Positions 1 through 7,893 are shown, counted from the first letter of the stretch. The stretch is 11,010 nucleotides of DNA from Gracilaria caudata (GCA_030374735.1 JASCIV010000869.1:1-11010); one strand, 5' to 3'. Translations and numbers: made by a program. The notes: generated by a model not told the origin, from the sequence alone.

Positions 1-107
1 AACAGGAAAGTGTAGAGCAGTGACGTAGTTTGTCACCGAAGTTCAGGACACAGTCTCTGTCCTGAACTTCGGTGACAAACTACGTCACTGCTCTACACTT
101 TCCTGTT
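1..107. repeat. Perfect foldback (inverted repeat) at the sequence edge
   Basis: Positions 1-50 are the exact reverse complement of 58-107, with a 7-nt spacer (CAGTCTC) between them. No mismatch was found along the 50-bp stem. The palindrome begins at base 1, so the left edge of the sequence coincides with the end of an arm. That is typical of a fold-back or self-primed artefact at a contig end, but a real long hairpin cannot be excluded. The right arm runs into the reading frame that follows, so this arm is more likely the genomic one and the left arm its inverted copy. A smaller self-complementary pair (GTGAC/GTCAC) lies inside each arm. Confidence 0.95.
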
Positions 108-2393
108 CGGTACGTTACTGTGCTCTCTATCTGTTACACGATTGGCCCGGCGCTGTACATTATCTTCTACTTCTACGTGCAATTTGCTGCCGCCGATTGG
201 AAGGAAGGAAGTGCCGCCATGATTGCGTTTCTGTTTGCGCTACTCCACGGTGCTCGCTCGATGTGGGGACTGTGGCAGCTCTACATTTTTCGCAAATGGT
301 GCGTCGACAGCATTGATGCGTTGCGCGAAATGGGCGTCTCGTTCCAATTCTCTGACAAGGAGCGATCCGATATGTTTGAAAACGACGGTTCGTCATGGGA
401 TCTTTCGGACGAGCTTTTGGTGAACGACAGTATCGTTGACAACCAACTTTTCCATGGCGAGGTGAAAAGTTACGTGAGCTATGCCGGATCCATAGATCTA
501 CGAGCACCATCGTCGCCTCGAAGCATCACAATATCTGGAGTTGTTAAACTGCTTTGGGACTACGTCAAATTGTGTGCGAAAGGGCTGTTCTGCACTGGAG
601 GCATGCTTTTGGACGCCATTCGTTTTTCTATTGGTATGGAGACAAGTGGTAAACTAAAACAAGTGCTTAAGGAACCAGCCGACGTATGGGTCAACTGGGC
701 AATAGCATTTTCAGCTCAAGGACTGCGGAAGTGGATGTCAGAGTTCTGCGTTTCTGCAAACCCCAGTGTTGCAAGCAACAGTGCAGAGAACGGCACAAGT
801 CTCGAAGACTGGCAGAGACGGGCTTGTTATTTTGCATCCGAAGTGCTGTCAGCGAGTGTTATGCAATTGTGGCCAGAGTGGCAGGACGAAAAAGTACACA
901 GTCTTAGAGGGCCGATGGTATGGAGCGACTGGGAGGAACCCTCGATGATGCATTCTGGGAGAGTTGTGAAGAAAGAGCTGCTGGAATATGCAATGCGAAG
1001 CGGGGAATGTCTACCATTTGGTGTGAATCATGATGAATTGCTACGGTATCAGCAAGGGGTCGATAACAAAGGGGGATATAGTGCGTTCAATCGGCAGTTG
1101 GGGAGCAAAATAGGAAGACTGGATGTTCGAAAGGAGTTCTGCTCAGAAATCGGAAAGCTGGACATCAACATGATGGAATGGCTCACGGTCCTTCTATATC
1201 TAGGGCGGCGTTCAATCGCTCTGCGAAAAATCTTGGCTGAAACAGAGGACGACCTTGCAAACGCAAGAGATTGCCCCAGAAGCGTCAAAGAGAGACAAGA
1301 AGAACGACATGATGATGATGATGATGACGATGAAGTGCCCTTGGACCAAGCAATGCAAAACTTGGGGCAACAACTGTCACTACCGGTGAAATCAAAAACA
1401 ACGAGCAGTGTTGACTCAACTGAGGGAAAAGTTTATGTAGAACACAGAGCGATTGTGCCGTCGTTTCCTTTTCCAAATAAATGGAGGCATGCGCGGTCGA
1501 AGAGGAATAGGCACGTGTTGATGATTGGGGAAATTGTGGATGTTTGGCTGGCATTGGTTGCCGGAGACGGCTTATCGTTCATGTTGACCCTGAACAACAG
1601 GTGGGCGAGACAGTTTTCTGGCATACCAAATGAAGGCGTTGGTGAGAGAAATGAAAGAGATAACTCGAAGAATGGAATGGCCACGGGGGGCGCGACACAC
1701 AGTACTGGAAATAGCGATGCTTGTTCTGATCTTTGCAAGCGAGATTTTCACAGAAGTATGGAAAAGGATAGACTGCGATACCAGTTTGGTGACGAGAAAT
1801 GTATTTGCGACTGGGGGATGAACTTTGGAATGACTTTCATGGGGTACCAAATGGAGATGGTTCGTTCCTGTTTGGCGGAGTGGGTGTACAGAAAGAAGAG
1901 CAAGTGTGGCGACAGCGAAACGAACTGGACGTGGAGGTTCCGAAGCCGGATCAGAACCAAGAAGTGGCAGATCGTTCTGAGTAGGGTGCTTTCTTGCAGT
2001 CTGCTGTGTGGTGAAGTAACCTCGAATATGAGATCGAGGCATTTTCATGTTCGGTTATTGTGGGAGCTTCAAGAGCACTTTGAAAGCGAGATTGAAAAAT
2101 GGATGGCATGTGATGAAGAAGATGTTGTAGCGGAGGAGGGCCCCGAGGGTTTGAATTTAATCGCGCTTTGTTTGCTCTCCTTTCCTTCGATCAAAATAGA
2201 ACTGCAGGAGAAACATTCCGTAACGCAAGATATTGTAACTAAGACAAGGGAGTGGTGCGGTATACAAATTGAGCGCCACTCAGCGGTCGAGGGGAAAACA
2301 GAAGCACAAATGAGGAAAGATTCTCTGAAGAAGGCAGAACTTGTTATTGATCCAGTTTGTGCACCCCAAAAATGTCAGTTGAAGGTTGGGTGA
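72..2393 (+). CDS. Large membrane-anchored protein of unknown function, start unresolved; probable N-terminal part of the Sel1-repeat gene that follows
   Basis: The open frame runs 773 codons without a stop, far beyond chance. Its first codon here is GTG, and the frame is closed by TGA at 63-65. The first in-frame ATG is at 219 (residue 50), which would cut away a good membrane helix. The true start is therefore probably lost or distorted by the foldback at the edge. Two hydrophobic segments lie near residues 14-40 and 48-72, with an aromatic and basic boundary after the second (YIFRKW). The rest looks soluble, charged and rich in Trp and Met, with an acidic tract of seven Asp and one Glu at 414-421. 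I recognise no domain. It ends at TGA 2391-2393, overlapping the next frame by 8 nt. The last residues (LKVG) would continue smoothly into GDVNDDD of that frame after a +1 shift, so I infer one protein: two helices, an unknown region, then Sel1 repeats. An independent gene is the alternative. Confidence 0.75.
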   Translation: MTNYVTALHFPVRYVTVLSICYTIGPALYIIFYFYVQFAAADWKEGSAAMIAFLFALLHGARSMWGLWQLYIFRKWCVDSIDALREMGVSFQFSDKERSDMFENDGSSWDLSDELLVNDSIVDNQLFHGEVKSYVSYAGSIDLRAPSSPRSITISGVVKLLWDYVKLCAKGLFCTGGMLLDAIRFSIGMETSGKLKQVLKEPADVWVNWAIAFSAQGLRKWMSEFCVSANPSVASNSAENGTSLEDWQRRACYFASEVLSASVMQLWPEWQDEKVHSLRGPMVWSDWEEPSMMHSGRVVKKELLEYAMRSGECLPFGVNHDELLRYQQGVDNKGGYSAFNRQLGSKIGRLDVRKEFCSEIGKLDINMMEWLTVLLYLGRRSIALRKILAETEDDLANARDCPRSVKERQEERHDDDDDDDEVPLDQAMQNLGQQLSLPVKSKTTSSVDSTEGKVYVEHRAIVPSFPFPNKWRHARSKRNRHVLMIGEIVDVWLALVAGDGLSFMLTLNNRWARQFSGIPNEGVGERNERDNSKNGMATGGATHSTGNSDACSDLCKRDFHRSMEKDRLRYQFGDEKCICDWGMNFGMTFMGYQMEMVRSCLAEWVYRKKSKCGDSETNWTWRFRSRIRTKKWQIVLSRVLSCSLLCGEVTSNMRSRHFHVRLLWELQEHFESEIEKWMACDEEDVVAEEGPEGLNLIALCLLSFPSIKIELQEKHSVTQDIVTKTREWCGIQIERHSAVEGKTEAQMRKDSLKKAELVIDPVCAPQKCQLKVG
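1311..1331 (+). repeat. GAT/GAC codon microsatellite encoding seven Asp
   Basis: Seven consecutive Asp codons (five GAT, one GAC, one GAT) are followed by GAA. They encode an acidic tract inside the long first frame. A trinucleotide run like this can vary in length by slippage without breaking the frame. It probably lies in a flexible linker, since the flanks are polar and low in hydrophobic residues. Confidence 0.85.
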
Positions 2394-2400
2394 TGTGAAC
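2382..2400 (+). other. Candidate +1 frameshift or indel junction between the two long frames
   Basis: The first frame reads AAG GTT GGG TGA and stops. The second frame is closed by TGA at 2380-2382 and open from 2383. Moving one base forward on GGG-T gives GGT GAT GTG AAC, that is G-D-V-N, and continues for more than 1,090 codons. The window in which both frames are open is only 2383-2390, so the change of register must fall here. One extra G in the GGG run, from error or mutation, would explain it. Programmed +1 shifting is also conceivable, because slow UGA decoding in a UGA-U context is the trigger in the antizyme gene family. No stimulatory structure was established. Confidence 0.55.
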
Positions 2401-5400
2401 GACGATGATACTGTGATAATCGGGATGGTATCTACTTGGTTCGAAAATGAAGGGGAGTTTGTTTGGGAATGTTGGCGAGATGCATTCATGGGAAGACTAG
2501 AGGGTATGAAAGAGTGGCAAGAACAACATTTCTTGAGGCCGACTCTAAACGTCATACCGTCCTGTGGGGATATCAGTGGCGGATTCGAATGGTACAAAAC
2601 CGTGACGAAAGAGAAGGTTCGGGTGTGGAGCGGATGGAGACCATTCCGAATAGAGTTTTGCATGTTTGAGATGAAACGAAACTCGCTGTTGAAAAAGAGT
2701 CAAGCAATTCGGAGGCAACAGCCTCTATTGGACTTGGATTTCTACACTGCTTTCTTTGCATTCTCGAAGCAGAAAAGAACGCCTGTAAGTTACGAAGCGG
2801 CAGAGGCTGCCGTACTTGTGGATGCTATGAAAATGGTTCGGGACTCGATAACAGGAGACTACCGGATTGAAGAACACTGGATATCGGGGGGATCAGATCA
2901 TGAGGACGATGTACAAGTACTGGATCTGATAACAAACGCAGATGTATTCAGCAAAGGAGATATTATTGATATGGACAGAGCTTTACGTTTATACGAAACA
3001 GCAGTGGGGGAGCTCGGAAACGAAGAGGCTCTGGAGACAGGTGTTCAGTTCATTCTCGAGAACAGACATTTTTCGGATATGTGGGCAATCAATTTGGTTC
3101 ATAAGTTTGTTGGGTGCCTTCTCCCGTCTGGTGAGCTGACTGCGGCAAGAATCGGTGCAAATACTTTAGGAAAACTGCAAGGAGTTGTGTTGCGAGTATG
3201 CAAGCAACTGGTTCTACAATGTGAGATATCTGTGAAGGACAGTAGGGTTTTTGAGATATTATCGTTGTTAGCAGCACACGAGAACGAGGGGGTTCGTGCA
3301 GAGACGAGAACGCTGATGGAAGTGTTGCTATGCCGTATGGAGACACTCGAAGCGATGTGTTGGTACGCAGAGCAGTATCAAATTACGTTCATCACTAATG
3401 GTACGACAAAATCACGATTTGGGGTGCAGAAATTCGGCTCCTGTGTTGATTCCGTGAAGAAGAAAGCTGGTGCTACAGGCTCCGAACATATGTCGATCGG
3501 GCGTAGAAATATGACAACATCTGATGGCAGAAGAACAAGACTGGGAGATAAAATCAGCAGCTGCGAACAGGATTGGCTGTACGTAATCTGTCTCTTTCGC
3601 AGAGCGGTTTCGGAAGGCAGCCATTCTCGCGCAATGAAAACTCTTGGTAATTTGCTGCTTAACGGTGCCAAAGGCGTTAAAAGGGACGCTATGGGTGCGC
3701 GAAAGCTGTACGAAAGGGCCATCGAAGAGGATGGTAACGTGGTGGCGATGAGCAACCTGGCTCATATGTTTCAATATGGCTCAGAAGGAGTACAAGTGGA
3801 TGCAAGACGGGCAAAAGATCTGTACGAGAGAGCCATCAAGAAGGGTAGTCAAGTGGAAGCGATGGTGAATCTGGGCACTTTGCTCAAGGATGGCGCTGAA
3901 GGAGTGGCTGCAGACCGTAGGCGAGCACGAGAGCTGTATGAAACCGCCATCGAAGATGGGACTCATGTGGGTGCCATGGTGTGTCTGGGAAATATGTTCT
4001 TCAACGGCGGGGAAGGAGAGCCAGTAGACGCAGTTAGAGCAAAGAAGTTATACGAACGGGCCATCGACGAGGGTGGTCATGTGGGTGCAATGTACAATCT
4101 TGCGGTGTTGTTGAGTTCGGGTGCTGAAGGAGTGGAAAAGCAAACCGCACTGGCACGAGAGCTGTACGAGAGAGCAATCGAAGAGTGTGACCACGTGCTC
4201 GCGATGAACAATCTGGCTGTTATGTTGAAGAATGGCACAGAAGAAGTGGCAGTGGACGCTGTTGGTGCACAAAAGCTGTTCGAGAGGGCCATTGAGGAGG
4301 GTGGACTCGTGGATGCCATGTTAAATCTTGGTAACTTGCTGAGATTCGGCGCCGAAGGAGTGGCAAGGGACAACGTGCGCGCTCGAGATTTGTACGAAAG
4401 GGTGATTGAGAAGGGTGGACATGTGAGTGCGATGAACAATTTGGGCGCTTTGCTGTGTGAAGGCGCGGACGGAGTGGCAGTGGACTTGGTGCGAGCGCGT
4501 AAGTTGTTCGAGAAGTGCGTTGAAGAGTATGATCATGTGGAAGCAATGAACAACCTCGGTCTTCTGTTACAAAGCGGAGGGGAAGGAGTGTTAGCGGACG
4601 CTGCGCATGCACGAGAACTGTACGAGAGGGCAATTGAAAAGTGTGGTCATGTGGGTGCAATGTACAATCTGGGCTTGTTGTTGCAGAATGGCGCTGAGCT
4701 AGTGGAAAGGGACATTGCACGTGCACGAGAACTATACGAGAGGGCCATCGAAGAAAGTCATCATGTGGGTGCTATGTTCAAGCTAGGGGTTCTGTTAACT
4801 AATGGCATGGAAGATGTGATAGACCCTGACCCTGCGCGGGCAAAAGAGTTGTTCGAAACAGCCATCGAAGTGGGTTCCGATGTGGATGCCATGGTGAGTC
4901 TTGCCGTTTTGCTGGATGTCGGGGCAGAAGGAGTAGCCATCGACGAAGTGCGTGCCAAACGGTTGTACGAGAGGGCGATTGAAGAGGGCGATATTGTGAA
5001 TGTGATGCGGAATCTCGGTAACTTGCCGAAACCTGGAGATGAAGGAGGGTCGATAGACTCTGTGCGTGCGCAAGAGCTGTTCGGGAGGGCCATCGAGGAA
5101 AGTGGATATGTGGACGCGATGATGCGCTTGGGTTTGCTGCTGGAAAAGGGCGCGACGGGCGTGGCAGTTGACGCTGCTCGCGCTCGGGAGTTGTATGAGA
5201 GAGCCATTAGGCGAGGTGGTCATGCAGATGCTATGCTTACACTTGGTTTATTACTGCATCAGGGCGCGGAGGGCGTAGCGGTAGACGCTGTTCGTGCTCG
5301 GGAGTTGTACGAGAAGGTGATCGAAAAGAGTGGGGATGCGCGGGCGATGTTCTCTCGGGGGCTGTTGCTGGAAAACGGCGCAGAGGGCGTGACAGTGGAC

Positions 5401-5676
5401 GCTGTTGGCGCAAAGGAGCTGTATGAGAGAGCCATTAGGGAAGGTGGCCATGTAGATGCTATGGTTAATCTGGGTTCGTTACTGCATCGCGGCGCCGAAG
5501 GAGTGGAAAGTGATGCTGCACGTGCACGAGATTTGTACGAGAGGGCCATCGAGGAGGCTGATGATGTGCTTGCGATGTACAAGTTGTGTGGTCTGTTGCT
5601 CGACGGCGCGGAAGGAGTGCCGGCAGACGTGGAGCGCGCAAAAGAATTGTTCGCCAGAGCGAAGGGAAAGAGGTAG
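2386..5676 (+). CDS. Sel1-repeat (TPR-like) protein, 18 tandem repeats
   Basis: The frame has 1,096 codons. The first position is TTG; if translated alone, the first ATG is at 2425 (residue 14). Residues 1-400 are a divergent region of no recognised family. It includes a Sel1-like helix pair near 193-215 (MDRALRLYETAVGELG) and a basic, Ser/Thr-rich stretch at 345-395. From residue 416 to the end, 18 consecutive Sel1 units follow the consensus AMxNLGxLLxxGAEGVxxDxxRARELYERAIEEGxHVx. Seventeen are complete and the last is shortened and ends in basic residues. Known family role: Sel1 units are paired alpha helices that stack into a solenoid for protein-protein contacts, as in ER-associated degradation adaptors and signalling scaffolds. 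Here I infer a scaffold or adaptor; no catalytic motif is visible. It is very likely the C-terminal part of the preceding membrane protein gene. Confidence 0.85.
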   Translation: MGDVNDDDTVIIGMVSTWFENEGEFVWECWRDAFMGRLEGMKEWQEQHFLRPTLNVIPSCGDISGGFEWYKTVTKEKVRVWSGWRPFRIEFCMFEMKRNSLLKKSQAIRRQQPLLDLDFYTAFFAFSKQKRTPVSYEAAEAAVLVDAMKMVRDSITGDYRIEEHWISGGSDHEDDVQVLDLITNADVFSKGDIIDMDRALRLYETAVGELGNEEALETGVQFILENRHFSDMWAINLVHKFVGCLLPSGELTAARIGANTLGKLQGVVLRVCKQLVLQCEISVKDSRVFEILSLLAAHENEGVRAETRTLMEVLLCRMETLEAMCWYAEQYQITFITNGTTKSRFGVQKFGSCVDSVKKKAGATGSEHMSIGRRNMTTSDGRRTRLGDKISSCEQDWLYVICLFRRAVSEGSHSRAMKTLGNLLLNGAKGVKRDAMGARKLYERAIEEDGNVVAMSNLAHMFQYGSEGVQVDARRAKDLYERAIKKGSQVEAMVNLGTLLKDGAEGVAADRRRARELYETAIEDGTHVGAMVCLGNMFFNGGEGEPVDAVRAKKLYERAIDEGGHVGAMYNLAVLLSSGAEGVEKQTALARELYERAIEECDHVLAMNNLAVMLKNGTEEVAVDAVGAQKLFERAIEEGGLVDAMLNLGNLLRFGAEGVARDNVRARDLYERVIEKGGHVSAMNNLGALLCEGADGVAVDLVRARKLFEKCVEEYDHVEAMNNLGLLLQSGGEGVLADAAHARELYERAIEKCGHVGAMYNLGLLLQNGAELVERDIARARELYERAIEESHHVGAMFKLGVLLTNGMEDVIDPDPARAKELFETAIEVGSDVDAMVSLAVLLDVGAEGVAIDEVRAKRLYERAIEEGDIVNVMRNLGNLPKPGDEGGSIDSVRAQELFGRAIEESGYVDAMMRLGLLLEKGATGVAVDAARARELYERAIRRGGHADAMLTLGLLLHQGAEGVAVDAVRARELYEKVIEKSGDARAMFSRGLLLENGAEGVTVDAVGAKELYERAIREGGHVDAMVNLGSLLHRGAEGVESDAARARDLYERAIEEADDVLAMYKLCGLLLDGAEGVPADVERAKELFARAKGKR
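3631..5676 (+). repeat. In-frame 114-bp tandem array encoding 18 Sel1 units
   Basis: Each unit is 38 residues (114 bp), counted from the AM pair that opens it. Unit 11 has 39 residues because of an extra residue in its DPDP loop. Unit 13 is the most degenerate: it begins VM instead of AM and has NLPKPGDEGG in place of the usual NLGxLLxxGAEGV. A half unit (FRRAVSEGSHSR) precedes the first full unit. The constant register over about 2 kb shows growth by unequal exchange of whole units under selection for the helical fold. Confidence 0.9.
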
Positions 5677-5717
5677 ACTGGTGGGCATTGTGCTAGCTCT
5701 GGTAGTGTCTCTTATTA

Positions 5718-5827
5718 TTGGCTAACATTCGTCTATGTTTGACACCAAGTACAGGCGTACACGCGACACAAGCGTACACGCAATACAAGCGTACACGCAC
5801 AAGTGTACACACATGTACCCATACTTC
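5718..5827 (+). repeat. Dispersed element, copy A
   Basis: This stretch shares an ordered set of blocks with 7721-7839 on the same strand: TTGGCTAA, then CATTCGTCTAT, then ACACGCGA-ACA, then CGTACACGCA, then a CA-rich part, and finally CCATACTTC. The order and the similar total length (110 versus 119 bp) argue for common descent, not shared low complexity. Its nature is unknown. I saw no terminal inverted repeats or coding capacity. Confidence 0.5.
5755..5802 (+). repeat. Short tandem repeat, 17-bp unit
   Basis: The block GCGTACACGC followed by a 7-nt A/C-rich tail occurs at 5755-5771 and 5772-5788, then with a shortened tail at 5789-5802. A weaker continuation (GTGTACACAC) follows. It lies about 80 bp after the Sel1 stop codon, within copy A of the dispersed element. 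Confidence 0.85.
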
Positions 5828-6080
5828 AAGCAGGCCAATTCGTGCGAAACGAGAAGCTTGCACGAAATCCGGTTTGTCGCAGCAAACCGTGCCGAACAAC
5901 TTTCCAGAGGGTCACATTGTTGACGGCATTAGTGAAGAACGGAGCGCGGGACGGTTTCGTACACCCTTTTGCACGGGAGTGCAGAGAGCTAACGCGGCAG
6001 CGATGAGCACAACACAGCTTTTATTCCGTGTAGCTTCGTTTCATTTGAAAGCCCAGAGAGACCATGTGTTGACTAAGAGC

Positions 6081-6095
6081 AAAAAAAAAAAAAAA
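6081..6095 (+). repeat. Run of 15 A
   Basis: An uninterrupted run of 15 adenines on the plus strand, which would be a T tract in the 3' region of the minus-strand cysteine-rich gene. I see no retrocopy boundaries around it, so it may simply be a homopolymer. Confidence 0.9.
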
Positions 6096-6243
6096 TGTGA
6101 CTGTCCAACCATCACATACCTTCGTACTGTGATGAGTCCGAATGGGTGTGTGTTGGTCAAGAAGTCCAACAACATTTACGTACAGACATAAAGATTTTTA
6201 TAAAAACGGCATCTAATCAACGACTTATAAACCGGTGCTTTCC

Positions 6244-6744
6244 TCACTCACACAGGAACAGGTCGGAACCGTACTCTTCGTAACAAAACACACACTCGTC
6301 CTTAGTCGGGAACGGAATGCACGCCTCAGAATTGAAAAGCACATAACATTCGGCCTCCACAATTTCACACTTTTCACAAAAATCGCAATACCCATTCTTC
6401 TCGAGGTACTCACAACTCTCCCTATTGGCGGTATGTGGGATGCTCATCTTAGCACTAGTAGAAGTGGTAAGTGCCAATGTTTTTGAACGACAGAGTGCGC
6501 ATGTTACACACGCCTGACGGTGCAAGTAATCCTCACATTTGCTTTCCTGGATGTCCGCTTTGCTCCGACGCGGCAGAAAAGGGCGCTGCTTGCTGCCAAA
6601 GAAGGGCCTCCTTAAGGAACTCCTGAATCCAAACTTGCCTGGAAGGGCATTCCCGAAAAGTGTTGCTTCTGCAGATCGCAGATCGGACGAAAAAAAGAGT
6701 AGCAGCGCCAGCAAAATGAATGTGCTCAATCCCGGAGCCATCAT
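6244..6744 (-). CDS. Small secreted cysteine-rich protein with repeated C-x8-C-x2-C-x2-C motif
   Basis: The product has 166 residues. The start is set at the first of two adjacent ATG codons (6742-6744 and 6739-6741). The frame stays open for 95 more codons upstream, but only this start places a signal peptide at the N end: hydrophobic residues 8-18, with likely cleavage around residues 24-27 (SAEA). A basic segment follows (29-62), ending in LPRRSK, which resembles a proprotein cleavage site. The mature part has 13 Cys. The motif C-x8-C-x2-C-x2-C appears exactly at 70-85 and 111-126, each starting C-E and containing Y-L. A third, incomplete version (C-x8-C-x2-C) sits at 142-154, and a last Cys is at 165. 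Even spacing and a secretory signal suggest disulphide-bonded small domains outside the cell or in the lumen. Metal binding is an alternative. I recognise no named family. Confidence 0.7.
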   Translation of the reverse strand: MMAPGLSTFILLALLLFFSSDLRSAEATLFGNALPGKFGFRSSLRRPFFGSKQRPFLPRRSKADIQESKCEDYLHRQACVTCALCRSKTLALTTSTSAKMSIPHTANRESCEYLEKNGYCDFCEKCEIVEAECYVLFNSEACIPFPTKDECVFCYEEYGSDLFLCE

Positions 6745-7720
6745 AACGTTGCTTTGAGAGGACCACTGTAGATTTTGCAAAGCCTGAGATGAATTGGGGA
6801 GGGGATCTTGGATAAGTGTGAAGGCAGGTGGAACAGAGCATCTCCGACGGGCAGCGACGCCTTTTAAGGAGTTGGAGAATGTGAAATGGAGCAGATGACC
6901 GCACATTATGAAGCAATTTCGAAACGGTAAGCTTGGTACCAGATTTGTTGAAGCAAAGCGACTGAGATTGTGCATGTTTGCAAGACTTTGAATCTTTTTT
7001 GCGGAGATGTGAGCGTCGATGGCATACAAGGATCAAATGTCAGATAGGCAAAGCGCTTTCGAAGAATAGTCATCTCATCTTGTGCAGACATCATGTCTGA
7101 GAACGATGAAGTGTACAAGCCGTGCGGAAAGTAGAGGGCTTAATAACAAAAAAGCTGCTTACTCGATTGAACGAGACGTTGCATCAGAGCGGAGCTCAAA
7201 GGAAGGCCATTGCAAGGGAAACGCTTCAGACGGGTATTGTGCTTGGCGCACTATTTACGATTTGTCATGTGTTGTCTACCATCATACCCTGATGGGCGCG
7301 GAAAACTGTTTTTGAATCACAGGCCGCAGCGAATGCGCTCGTGCGCGTGAGCACGCCGAGCGAGAGGCCGAGCGACAGAGCGCCCATATCATCGACGTTC
7401 ACAACAGCGGTCAGTCGAAAATGGTGCATTCCCCAAGCGCCCCAATCGTGAGCTTCTTCGAGCGTGAGGAAACTCGCGAGCGGTAAGCAGCATGCGCGCG
7501 TACAGGTATCACACGAGTTGCAAACAGCATAAGCTTCACGCACGCAATCATGGTACAACGCTACAGCGTACCTTTTGTGTGTGAATCCAACTGCTTCCAA
7601 CTGCTTCCCGCGCTCGCTGCTGTCGCTCGTTTGCTCGTCACGAGCCCACCACAAGAATGTGATGAACAAGCGTAGCTGGCAGTGCTTACAGTCGATTTAT
7701 ATTTACCGAATCAAACAATT

Positions 7721-7839
7721 TTGGCTAAAACATTCGTCTATAGTTTCCACGCGGGAGTGCCACCACACGCGATACAGCACGTACACGCAGCGCAGTCACA
7801 CACACACACACACACACCACGCGTTGGATGCCATACTTC
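7721..7839 (+). repeat. Dispersed element, copy B
   Basis: Counterpart of 5718-5827, in the same orientation. It begins TTGGCTAA, then a 2-nt insertion, then CATTCGTCTAT. It continues with ACACGCGATACA and CGTACACGCAG, then a CA run and CCATACTTC. Copy A follows a plus-strand gene, whereas this copy lies beyond the 3' end of a minus-strand gene. The shared sequence is therefore not a common 3' untranslated region read in the same sense. Confidence 0.5.
7797..7816 (+). repeat. (CA)10 microsatellite
   Basis: Ten uninterrupted CA dinucleotides inside the dispersed element copy B. In copy A the matching place holds an imperfect CA-rich stretch, so this run has probably expanded by slippage. Confidence 0.95.
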
Positions 7840-7893
7840 CTCGCCGCACATCTACGCCACGCCCTCGTCGTCTCCCTCCGGCTGCGGCAAGTA

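Larger units (their letters stand above)
5677..6243. other. Intergenic spacer between convergent genes
   Basis: This 567-bp spacer lies between the end of the Sel1 frame (+) and the end of the cysteine-rich gene (-), so it should hold both 3' ends. It contains a set of 17-bp tandem repeats, a copy of a dispersed element and a 15-A run. An AATAAA reading on the minus strand at 6020-6025 could serve as a polyadenylation signal for the cysteine-rich gene, but it lies about 220 bp past the stop. The plus-strand frames in this stretch have repeat-driven, low-complexity translations, and I do not regard them as genes. Confidence 0.6.
6745..7893. other. 1.1-kb stretch without a convincing gene
   Basis: The first part should hold the promoter and 5' leader of the minus-strand cysteine-rich gene. 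No clear TATA box or other promoter motif stood out. A minus-strand open frame at 7265-7669 (134 codons, TTG at its first position and no early ATG) carries a Cys cluster (CNSCDTCTRACC) and a hydrophobic patch. It might be a relic or exon, but support is weak. The direct repeat GCCGAGCGA occurs twice near 7355-7377. The right end holds copy B of the dispersed element, a CA microsatellite and the presumed 3' end of the next minus-strand gene. Confidence 0.5.

Noticed and set aside
2383..2520. Spliceosomal intron joining the two long frames
   Set aside because: The overlap is only a few bases, no donor and acceptor pair with a pyrimidine tract is evident, and coding continues directly on both sides. 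A one-base shift is simpler.
4048..5582. Several minus-strand open frames opposite the Sel1 array
   Set aside because: They repeat with the 114-bp period and are antisense shadows of the Sel1 units.
6075..6095. Retrocopy tail, suggested by the 15-A run
   Set aside because: No upstream coding similarity and no target-site duplication were visible.
5718..6191. Plus-strand frame of 157 codons
   Set aside because: Its Thr/His/Tyr-rich translation comes from the 17-bp repeat and ends in the poly-A run (Lys). It has no domain and lies in the spacer after a gene.
6745..7029. N-terminal extension of the cysteine-rich protein by 95 codons
   Set aside because: The upstream codons have no coding character, while the internal ATG pair places a signal peptide at the N end, so the extension is taken as leader.
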